Below, piece after piece: positions 1 through 6,352 of a stretch of DNA of 6,630 nucleotides. The position numbers and the translations under genes were made by a program. The stretch is from Thiohalobacter sp. (GTDB taxonomy: Bacteria > Pseudomonadota > Gammaproteobacteria > DSM-19610): NCBI GenBank assembly GCA_027010005.1, contig JALVCM010000499.1:1-6630 (forward strand), read 5' to 3'. The notes below the pieces were generated by a model. It was given only the letters and a program-made list of their open reading frames with translations. It ran no database searches and was not told where the DNA came from. Within the stretch, counting starts at the first letter, position 1. Every line of letters begins with the position of its first letter.

Positions 1-1
1 T

Positions 2-673
2 CCCGCCAATGTGATGGGAACCAGCAAGCGTGCGGCGGAAATCTTCTGCCAGAACCTGAATCAACGCTCACAAACCCGCTTCGTCACCGTCCGGTTCGGC
101 AATGTTCTGGGATCTGCTGGTAGCGTGGTGCCCCTGTTCAAGCAGCAGATTGAAGCGGGGGGTCCAGTTACTGTTACCCACAGAGAAATAACCCGATATT
201 TCATGACGATACCGGAAGCATGTCAACTGATACTTCAGGCCAGTATTATGGGGGCCGGTGGGGAAATCTTTGTCCTGGATATGGGGGAATCGGTCAAGAT
301 TTCCTTCCTGGCAGAGCAAATGATTCGCTTGTCGGGTAAAGTTCCGGGTGAAGACATCGACATAGTCTACACAGGCCTGCGTCCAGGCGAGAAATTGTAC
401 GAAGAGCTGTTTCATGAAAATGAGGCGCTCCAAAGCACGCCGCACGACAAGATTCTGCTGGCACGCTATCGTGAATTTGACTGGGAGCGCTTGACAGGGA
501 TACTTGATGGAATGGTAATTGCCTGTGGCGATTGTAATGAAGAAGCACTAACAGGCTTGTTAGCTGAATTAGTCCCGGAATGGAGCGGTTACAGAGCCGA
601 GCGATCCCAGCCTGTTGAACTGGCCAAAGGGGATGCCTCGTTATCAGGTCCTGAGCCGCCAGTACTGCACTAA
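2..673 (+). CDS. UDP-sugar 4,6-dehydratase, WbpM/CapD/PglF-like, C-terminal part (5' partial)
   Basis: This is the C-terminal part of a polysaccharide-biosynthesis dehydratase of the extended SDR superfamily (Polysacc_synt_2 type). The family removes water from UDP-GlcNAc or a related sugar to give a 4-keto-6-deoxy intermediate. The frame is open from base 2, before any start codon, and begins inside the catalytic motif: the MGTSK codons (14-28) fit the M/YxxxK motif, with Met in place of Tyr, as in the WbpM-type SMK triad. Further family motifs are RFGNVLGS (92-115), TRYFMT (191-208) and [14 protein letters not shown] (371-412). The EELF-HENE ending fits the long membrane-bound form rather than the short PseB/FlaA1 form, so the full protein probably has about 600 residues with N-terminal membrane helices outside the window (inference). 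The last 60 or so residues are poorly conserved. The gene lies 22 bases before galU with no terminator between, so co-transcription is likely. The exact substrate and product stereochemistry cannot be told. Confidence 0.9.
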   Translation, partial: PANVMGTSKRAAEIFCQNLNQRSQTRFVTVRFGNVLGSAGSVVPLFKQQIEAGGPVTVTHREITRYFMTIPEACQLILQASIMGAGGEIFVLDMGESVKISFLAEQMIRLSGKVPGEDIDIVYTGLRPGEKLYEELFHENEALQSTPHDKILLARYREFDWERLTGILDGMVIACGDCNEEALTGLLAELVPEWSGYRAERSQPVELAKGDASLSGPEPPVLH

Positions 674-681
674 AATATTTC

Positions 682-688
682 AAGGTGG
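682..688 (+). promoter_or_regulatory. Ribosome binding site of galU
   Basis: AAGGTGG is a good Shine-Dalgarno match seven bases before the ATG at 696. It decides the galU start. The reading frame stays open upstream to an ATG at 615, but that would add 27 residues with no family similarity and would overlap the end of the preceding gene. Confidence 0.8.
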
Positions 689-695
689 GTCGTTT

Positions 696-1613
696 ATGAG
701 CAGCAATAAAATCAGAAAAGCCGTTTTCCCCGTTGCGGGTCTGGGAACCCGCTTCCTGCCGGCTACCAAGGCCAATCCCAAGGAAATGTTGACCATCGTC
801 GACAAGCCGCTGATCCAGTATGCAGCGGAAGAGGCGATCGCGGCCGGGATTGAGGAGCTGATCTTTGTGACCAGCAGCAGCAAGCGGGCCATTGAAGATC
901 ACTTCGACAAGAACTTCGAGATGGAAACCGAGCTGGAGCGTAAGGGTAAAACCAAATTGCTCGAAATGGTACGCAACGTCGTACCAAAGGGTATTTCCTG
1001 TATTTACGTGCGTCAGGCCGAAGCGCTGGGTCTCGGGCATGCCGTGTTATGTGCAAGGTCTGTGGTGGGTAACGAACCCTTTGCCGTCATTCTCGCGGAT
1101 GACCTGATCGACGGTGGTGATAACCCCTGCATGGCGCAGATGGTAAAAACGTTTGAATACAATCGTTGCAGCGTACTGGGTGTTGAGCAGGTACCGGAAG
1201 AAGAAACTGATAAATACGGTATTGTCCAGTCTGACGAGGTCACCAAAGGGCTTGGCCGTGTCAGCAGCATCATTGAAAAGCCGAAGCCGGAAGATGCCCC
1301 GACCAACCTTGCCGTGGTAGGTCGTTATATTCTGACACCAAGAATTTTTGATCTCCTCGAAACCATACCGAAAGGTGCCGGAGGTGAAATCCAGTTGACC
1401 GATGCTATCGCCCGGCTGCTCAAGGAAGAACAGGTACTGGCCTACCAGTTTGAGGGCAAGCGTTTTGATTGCGGAAGCAAACAGGGTTATCTGCGGGCAA
1501 CTGTGGAGTATGCGTTGAAACATCCTGACCTCAGTGAGGAGTTTCGTGAATATCTGATCAAACGCTGTGGTGAAAATGGCAGCAATATAGAGCCTCTGTT
1601 CAAACGCGCCTGA
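696..1613 (+). CDS. galU: UTP--glucose-1-phosphate uridylyltransferase
   Basis: This enzyme joins UTP and glucose-1-phosphate to give UDP-glucose and pyrophosphate in the cytoplasm. UDP-glucose feeds exopolysaccharide, capsule and LPS sugars. The 305-residue product has the usual bacterial GalU length and motifs: the nucleotide-binding loop [16 protein letters not shown] (residues 11-26), PKEML (28-32), VDKPLIQY (35-42), LGHAVLC, LADDLID (133-139, acidic pair at 135-136), IEKPK (193-197), [12 protein letters not shown] (227-238) and [12 protein letters not shown] (254-265, with a conserved lysine at 262). The start is fixed by the AAGGTGG site. Two positions near the loop differ from the common version: Asn27 before PKEML, where Ile or Met is usual, and Thr33 after it, where Pro is usual. 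The rest looks intact. The LADD form is closer to the pseudomonad than the E. coli enzyme, as far as I recall those sequences. A terminator follows 23 bases after the stop, so galU probably ends a transcript with the dehydratase upstream. Confidence 0.96.
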   Translation: MSSNKIRKAVFPVAGLGTRFLPATKANPKEMLTIVDKPLIQYAAEEAIAAGIEELIFVTSSSKRAIEDHFDKNFEMETELERKGKTKLLEMVRNVVPKGISCIYVRQAEALGLGHAVLCARSVVGNEPFAVILADDLIDGGDNPCMAQMVKTFEYNRCSVLGVEQVPEEETDKYGIVQSDEVTKGLGRVSSIIEKPKPEDAPTNLAVVGRYILTPRIFDLLETIPKGAGGEIQLTDAIARLLKEEQVLAYQFEGKRFDCGSKQGYLRATVEYALKHPDLSEEFREYLIKRCGENGSNIEPLFKRA

Positions 1614-1636
1614 TTCCTTCAGACTCGTGGTTTATG

Positions 1637-1671
1637 TTGAGCACGCCCGAAAGGGCGTGTTCGAGTTTGTT
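1637..1671 (+). terminator. Rho-independent terminator after galU
   Basis: A 12-pair stem (left arm 1637-1648, right arm 1653-1664) closes on a GAAA tetraloop (1649-1652). Its upper part is the perfect CACGCCC/GGGCGTG. Two G-T wobbles lie lower down. The T-rich run GTTTGTT (1665-1671) follows at once. This is the classic intrinsic terminator layout, pointing along + after the galU stop at 1613. It covers the 5' end of the longest possible frame of the next gene, which argues against a start at 1634. Confidence 0.85.
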
Positions 1672-1693
1672 ACCCACACAAAATACACTCCAG

Positions 1694-3805
1694 ATGACCC
1701 GTAACCGGCTGAATACACCGCTGTCCCTGTTTCTGGCGGTTATTACAGCTTGTCCTGTCGCGATACTGGCTGAACCCGGCACCAGCGGACAGACCGGTCT
1801 GATCAATATGCCCGACGCGCGCTTTGAGGATGAGGGTACGTTCCGTTTTGGTACCAGTTATTTTCGTCCCTACTTACCGATCTGGAGCAGTATTTCCCTG
1901 TTGCCGCGCCTGGAACTGTCTGCCCGTTATACGGTCATCCGGGGCCTGTCGACTAACTTGGGGAAGGGGTTTGGTGACTTCAAGGACAGGGCATTCGACA
2001 CCAAGCTGCTCATCTGGAAAGAGAGTGAATGGCTCCCTGATATCGCGCTGGGCAGCCAGGACTTTACCGGTACCGGCGTATTCCGGGCGAAGTATGCCGT
2101 AGTTTCAAAGCGTGTTGGCAACACTGACTATACCCTGGGCTATGGCGATGACCGGATCGATGGTGCTTTCGGGGGGATTCGTCACCATTTCGACTGGAAT
2201 AAAAATCTTTCTGTCGTCGTCGAGTATGACGCCAATGACTACCGGAATGATCTGGGTGCTTCGGAATCAGGTGCCGACCGGCGCGATGGTGGCTGGACCT
2301 ACGGTGTGGAGTACACAAAGGACTGGTACGGTGTACAGCTTGCCACGGACGGTGATGATGTTGGTGGTAATGTCTATGTCAAAGTACCGCTCATGAAACC
2401 CCGGTTTGTACCCAGGCTCGATGAACCGGACCCTTACCCGGTGGCTCAGCCGGACGTTACCATCGATCAGTGGCGTGCTGACACCGGTGCTGCAGCCAGG
2501 CTGGCACGGGAACTCTACCGGCAGGAGTATAAAAATATCCGCCTGGGCTTTGATGGCCGAACCCTGGTCGCAAGCCTGACCAATACCCGTATCTCCCGCA
2601 TTGGCAGGGCTGTCGGCCGAGCTGCACGGGTCATGTTGTCACTCGGCCCGGCCGGTACCCAGGCGCTGGAAATTACCTATACCGAAAATGATATGCCTCT
2701 GCTGACCTACAGGTTCACGGATACCCGCAAGCTGCGACGTTATTTTCAGGGCCTGCTGTCACGCGACCAGCTGGATCATTACCTGGAAATCACCTATGCA
2801 GACCCTGCCTTTAATACCCGGTTATCAGCAAATGAAATTGCGATTCCTGCAGACGCTGTAGACGATATAGAACTGAATGATGACGTTCAACGTTCTGATG
2901 AAGGGCATGTGCTCAGCTACCGTTTTGAAAGTAAGGACCTGAGTGGTTTTCAGTTTGTGCCCTTTAATGCGGGTGTGATTTTTAACGATCGCAATGGTGT
3001 CGCACGCTTCAATCTGTTTGCAAGCGCCAACTATACCCGCCAGCTCTATCGCGGCCTTTTCCTTGAAACGGGCGCAGAACTCATCTGGTATGAAGATGTC
3101 AGCGAGTCTTCACAGGGCTCCAACAACAGTACGCTGCCTCATGTGCGTTCCGATATTGCACGTTACCTGCAGAGTAATCGCCTGAAACTGACACGCCTGC
3201 TGGTCAACCAGTACCTCCAGCCACAAAAACGGGTATACGCGCGCCTGAGTGCAGGCATCTATGAAATGATGTTTGCCGGTGCCGGCGGGCAGGTGCTGTA
3301 TCTGCCGGCACGAGGTAATTGGGCGGCAGACCTGTCACTGGACTGGCTGCGTCAGCGCGACCCGCAGGGTGGAGCCAACTTCCGGGACTACAGTACGGTC
3401 ACGGCGCTGGGTGCACTGCATTACCGTTTCCCGGCCTGGGGCGTGACGGCGACTGCCCGGGCGGGCCGGTTCCTGGCAAAGGACAAGGGCGTGCGCTTTG
3501 AGCTGAAACGCCGTTTCCGCTCGGGCATCACCTTTGGTGCCTGGTACACCCGAACGGATGGCAACGACATTACCAACCCGGGCAGCCCGGGATCACCCTA
3601 TTTCGACAAGGGCATCTTCGCCTCGATCCCGCTGGACCCCATGCTGACCCGGGATACCCGCGCACGCAGCGAATTCTCGCTCAGGCCCTGGGCACGGGAT
3701 GTCGGACAAATGGTGGTTTCGCCCGGTGATCTGTACACTATGACCGAACGTACACTCCTGCTGGACGCGGCCGAACAGGACGCGGCAAGCCAGCTGGGCC
3801 AGTGA
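1694..3805 (+). CDS. YjbH/GfcD/WbfB-family outer-membrane exopolysaccharide protein
   Basis: This 703-residue secreted protein belongs to the YjbH family (DUF940; YjbH and GfcD of E. coli, WbfB of Vibrio). These are outer-membrane beta-barrel proteins encoded beside polysaccharide exporters and thought to act in polymer secretion. A signal peptide is clear: basic MTRNR, a hydrophobic run at residues 9-26, then probable cleavage before EPG. An ITAC lipobox-like motif (17-20) offers an alternative. The family signature GTSGQTGLINMPDAR (29-43) follows. Alternating aromatic and polar strands suggest a first barrel to about residue 250, a mixed soluble-looking domain at about 263-350, then a second barrel. 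The family-typical ending includes YFDKGI (636-641) and RPWARD (664-669). The start at 1694 was chosen because it gives a normal signal peptide; the frame extends to an ATG at 1634, but that lies at the foot of the terminator hairpin. No good Shine-Dalgarno precedes either. The stop overlaps the next gene. The role as a polymer pore is inference. Confidence 0.87.
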   Translation: MTRNRLNTPLSLFLAVITACPVAILAEPGTSGQTGLINMPDARFEDEGTFRFGTSYFRPYLPIWSSISLLPRLELSARYTVIRGLSTNLGKGFGDFKDRAFDTKLLIWKESEWLPDIALGSQDFTGTGVFRAKYAVVSKRVGNTDYTLGYGDDRIDGAFGGIRHHFDWNKNLSVVVEYDANDYRNDLGASESGADRRDGGWTYGVEYTKDWYGVQLATDGDDVGGNVYVKVPLMKPRFVPRLDEPDPYPVAQPDVTIDQWRADTGAAARLARELYRQEYKNIRLGFDGRTLVASLTNTRISRIGRAVGRAARVMLSLGPAGTQALEITYTENDMPLLTYRFTDTRKLRRYFQGLLSRDQLDHYLEITYADPAFNTRLSANEIAIPADAVDDIELNDDVQRSDEGHVLSYRFESKDLSGFQFVPFNAGVIFNDRNGVARFNLFASANYTRQLYRGLFLETGAELIWYEDVSESSQGSNNSTLPHVRSDIARYLQSNRLKLTRLLVNQYLQPQKRVYARLSAGIYEMMFAGAGGQVLYLPARGNWAADLSLDWLRQRDPQGGANFRDYSTVTALGALHYRFPAWGVTATARAGRFLAKDKGVRFELKRRFRSGITFGAWYTRTDGNDITNPGSPGSPYFDKGIFASIPLDPMLTRDTRARSEFSLRPWARDVGQMVVSPGDLYTMTERTLLLDAAEQDAASQLGQ

Positions 3806-6345
3806 CAGACCTGATAATGAAAATGTCCATGCCAATACAACTGAAATCCACCTTCCTGGCCCGGCTGACCGGCTTTATCCTGATGCTTGGCCTGGCAACG
3901 GTTGTGGCCGCGCAAACACTTACGGCGGAGCAGCTGCAGCGCTTCGAACAGCTGACACCCGATCAACGAGCCCGCGTGGTGGAGGCCATCGGACAGCCGG
4001 ATGTTCACGAACAGGTAAAGGAACCTGCACTCGAACAACCGCGACTGGTTATGCCCATGCCGGCCAAGCCTGAGTACGCCCCGGAGGAGGATGATGAAAA
4101 GGCTATCCCCGATACTGCCAGGGCTGAACCCGTTAAAGTGGATGAGCCTCTCAAGCCATTCGGGTATGACCTGTTCACCGGCGTGCCTACCACCTTTGCG
4201 CCGGCGACGGATATTCCTATCGATGTCGATTATGTACTGGGACCCGGTGACACAGTAAAAATCCAGCTGTTCGGCAAGGAGCACGCCGAATACAGCCTGG
4301 TTGTGACCCGGGAAGGGCGTCTGCATTTCCCCAAACTCGGCCCGATCCCGGTGGCCGGGATGACGTTCCGTGAGATGCAGGATGTCATCAAGACCCAGAT
4401 AGAAAAACAGATGATCGGCGAGAAGGCGGTCATCACCCTCGGCGCCCTGCGCTCGATCCGGGTGTTTATCCTGGGTGACGTCAACCGGCCCGGTTCCTAT
4501 ACGGTCAGTGCCCTGTCCACCATGACCAATGCCCTGTTCGTGAGTGGTGGCGTCAAGGAGATCGGTTCGCTGCGCAGGATCCAGCTCAAGCGTCATGGCA
4601 AGGTGGTGGCGCGTCTCGACCTGTATGACCTGTTGTTGCATGGTGATACCGGCAATGATGTCCGCCTGCAACCCGGGGATGTGATTTTTGTACCGCCGCT
4701 CGGGCAAACCGTGGGTGTGGCGGGTGAAGTTCGCCGGCCGGCCATTTATGAGCTCAGGCACGAGCGTACCCTGCAGCAGTTGCTGGAGTTGTCCGGAGGT
4801 CTGTTGCCCACTGCCTACCCGCAGGCTTCGCAGATCGAGCGGATCAATTCGCGTGGTGAACGTACGCTGGTGGATGTGGACCTCAGTGACAAGTCCGTTC
4901 TCTCAACCCGGGTGCAGACGGGTGACACGCTGCATGTCTTTTCCATCCTGGAAAAGATGGAGAATATTGTCCTGCTGTCAGGCCATGTTCACCGGCCGGG
5001 GGGGTATCAGTGGCGCAGGGGTATGCGTCTCTCGGACCTGATTCATTCCATCCGCGATGACCTGCTGCCACGTCCCGATCTCGGTTATGCTCTGGTCCGG
5101 CGGGAGCTGATGCCTGACCAGCAGATAGAGGCTTTTTCAGTGCGTTTGGGTCAGGCATTGCAACATCCACAGTCAGAAGACGATGTTGTGCTCCAGTCAC
5201 GCGATGAAGTGATTGTGTTTGGCGCCAATGAAGATGAAGCTCGCCGTGAGGCCGTCGACCGACTGGTCGAGGAGCTCAAACAGCAAGCCAGCTTCCGGCA
5301 GCCGGCCCGTACAGTGCGTATTGGTGGTGTGGTCCGTCACCCCGGCGATTACCCGCTTGAAACCCGTATGAAGGTGAGTGACCTGATCCGTGCCGGAGGT
5401 GGACTGTCCGAGGCCGCCTATGCGCTGGGTGCAGAACTGACGCGGTATGCCGTGGTTGATGGCAGTTACCGTGAAATTGCCCATGTGGATGTGGACCTCG
5501 CAAGCATACTGAAAGGCCGGGGTGATGCAGACGTCGGCCTGCAACCCCATGATGTTCTCAATATCAAACGCCTGCCTGAATGGGCCACGGCAGAGACGGT
5601 GGAAATCCGGGGTGAGGTGCGTTTCCCGGGGATTTATCCTATTGCACGTGGTGAACAGCTCAGCAAGGTGCTGGAACGTGCCGGTGGACTCACAGACATG
5701 GCGTTCCCGCAGGGTGCGGTCTTTCTCCGCGAAGAACTGCGCAAGCGGGAGAAGCAGCGTATCGATGAAATGAGCCGCCGGCTGGAATCCGATCTGGCCT
5801 CGGTATCACTGAAACTGGCACAGGAAAAGGGCGGTAATGCCGGCTCACTGGAGATTATTCGTGAATTGGGCGACCAGTTGCGCTCGGTCAAGCCCATTGG
5901 ACGGCTGGTCATCAACCTTCCGGAACTGATCGAACAAACGCAGCAGGGGCGTCGCAGCGACTTTGATGTGACACTTGCCGACGGTGACAGGCTCTATGTC
6001 CCCCCGGTGACACAGGAGGTCACCGTTACCGGTGAAGTGTTCTATCCCACCTCGCATCTGTTCGTCAAAGGGCTGGATCGTGATCGCTATATCAACATGA
6101 GCGGCGGTGCCACCAGCAAGGCGGATACCCGCCGAACCTATGTGATACGTGCCGATGGCAGCGTCGAGACCGGAAATAACTGGTACCAGAGCTTCAACGG
6201 CAGCGGTGTGAAGCCGGGTGATACGATTGTCGTGCCACTGGATGTCGAGCGTGTACGCCCGATTACCCTGTGGACCAATGTCAGCCAGATCATTTACCAG
6301 TTGGCGATTACCGCTGCCAGTGCCAACGCGATCGGAGTATTCTAG
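3802..6345 (+). CDS. Polysaccharide export (OPX, Wza/WbfF-like) protein with about six SLBB modules
   Basis: OPX proteins form the periplasmic and outer-membrane conduit for polysaccharide. Numbering runs from GTG 3802 (847 residues). A signal peptide ends near VVAA-Q (37/38), with no lipobox cysteine. A short helix and an acidic, proline-rich linker follow to about 125, then FGYDLFTG and a Poly_export domain (about 140-216) starting YVLGPGD. After it come six SLBB-like units, each opening with a GxVxxP-type turn at about 225, 308, 394, 509, 604 and 744. Most close with a GD-x-hydrophobic strand ending in VP or similar. The fifth unit holds a charged helical insertion (642-697). A hydrophobic helix ends the protein (821-847). 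Wza has two SLBB units and about 380 residues; the Vibrio WbfF type is long like this one. The start is uncertain: GTG 3802 overlaps the YjbH stop (GTGA), while ATG 3817, 3823 and 3829 are in frame and also give a signal peptide. Overlap with YjbH suggests translational coupling. Confidence 0.92.
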   Translation: MTDLIMKMSMPIQLKSTFLARLTGFILMLGLATVVAAQTLTAEQLQRFEQLTPDQRARVVEAIGQPDVHEQVKEPALEQPRLVMPMPAKPEYAPEEDDEKAIPDTARAEPVKVDEPLKPFGYDLFTGVPTTFAPATDIPIDVDYVLGPGDTVKIQLFGKEHAEYSLVVTREGRLHFPKLGPIPVAGMTFREMQDVIKTQIEKQMIGEKAVITLGALRSIRVFILGDVNRPGSYTVSALSTMTNALFVSGGVKEIGSLRRIQLKRHGKVVARLDLYDLLLHGDTGNDVRLQPGDVIFVPPLGQTVGVAGEVRRPAIYELRHERTLQQLLELSGGLLPTAYPQASQIERINSRGERTLVDVDLSDKSVLSTRVQTGDTLHVFSILEKMENIVLLSGHVHRPGGYQWRRGMRLSDLIHSIRDDLLPRPDLGYALVRRELMPDQQIEAFSVRLGQALQHPQSEDDVVLQSRDEVIVFGANEDEARREAVDRLVEELKQQASFRQPARTVRIGGVVRHPGDYPLETRMKVSDLIRAGGGLSEAAYALGAELTRYAVVDGSYREIAHVDVDLASILKGRGDADVGLQPHDVLNIKRLPEWATAETVEIRGEVRFPGIYPIARGEQLSKVLERAGGLTDMAFPQGAVFLREELRKREKQRIDEMSRRLESDLASVSLKLAQEKGGNAGSLEIIRELGDQLRSVKPIGRLVINLPELIEQTQQGRRSDFDVTLADGDRLYVPPVTQEVTVTGEVFYPTSHLFVKGLDRDRYINMSGGATSKADTRRTYVIRADGSVETGNNWYQSFNGSGVKPGDTIVVPLDVERVRPITLWTNVSQIIYQLAITAASANAIGVF
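4459..6243 (+). repeat. Six diverged SLBB protein repeats encoded in the OPX gene
   Basis: By eye the units run at residues 220-299, 303-383, 387-474, 505-591, 599-735 and 739-813. Their opening turns are GDVNRPG, GEVRRPA, GHVHRPG, GVVRHPG, GEVRFPG and GEVFYPT. Closing strands include LQPGDVIFV, VQTGDTLHV, LQSRDEVIV, LQPHDVLNI, LADGDRLYV and VKPGDTIVV. A mid-unit hydrophobic DL or NL strand (for example RLDLYDLLL, VDVDLS, VDVDLASIL, VINLPELI) recurs in several units. The repeats are visible in the protein, but the DNA is well diverged, so this is old internal duplication and not a recent tandem repeat. Unit borders are approximate. Confidence 0.78.
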
Positions 6346-6347
6346 GG
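6344..6347 (+). promoter_or_regulatory. Probable ribosome binding site of the Wzz-type gene
   Basis: AGGG, made partly from the TAG stop codon of the OPX gene, lies five bases before the ATG at 6353. A second purine-rich stretch, GGAG, lies a little further up inside the OPX end. The site is short and close, which fits coupled translation of adjacent genes. Confidence 0.5.
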
Positions 6348-6352
6348 CCAAT

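Noticed and set aside
671..676. TAAAAT as a -10 box for galU
   Set aside because: It matches the -10 consensus at five of six bases, but no -35 match is found at 16-18 bases, and a start there would leave almost no leader before the ribosome binding site.
294..1040. Minus-strand open frame opposite the dehydratase end and galU
   Set aside because: No domain or good ribosome binding site was recognised, and both genes on the + strand have clear family motifs over the same bases.
1684..1689. TACACT as a -10 box for the YjbH gene
   Set aside because: Only a three-of-six -35 candidate lies upstream, inside the terminator stem, and transcription would begin at or after the start codon.
1634..1693. 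Upstream ATG at 1634 as the YjbH start
   Set aside because: It would put 20 extra residues before an otherwise normal signal peptide, and the codon sits at the foot of the terminator hairpin.
3279..3311. Inverted repeat GTGCCGGC / GCCGGCAC with a 17-base loop inside the YjbH gene
   Set aside because: No T-run follows, it lies inside a coding region, and such GC-rich palindromes arise easily from Gly and Ala codons.
3598..4761. Long open frame on the minus strand (about 387 codons) across the YjbH-OPX junction
   Set aside because: Its translation is rich in His, Gln and Arg with no recognisable family motif. It lies fully opposite two well-supported genes, so it is best explained as a shadow of GC-rich coding sequence.
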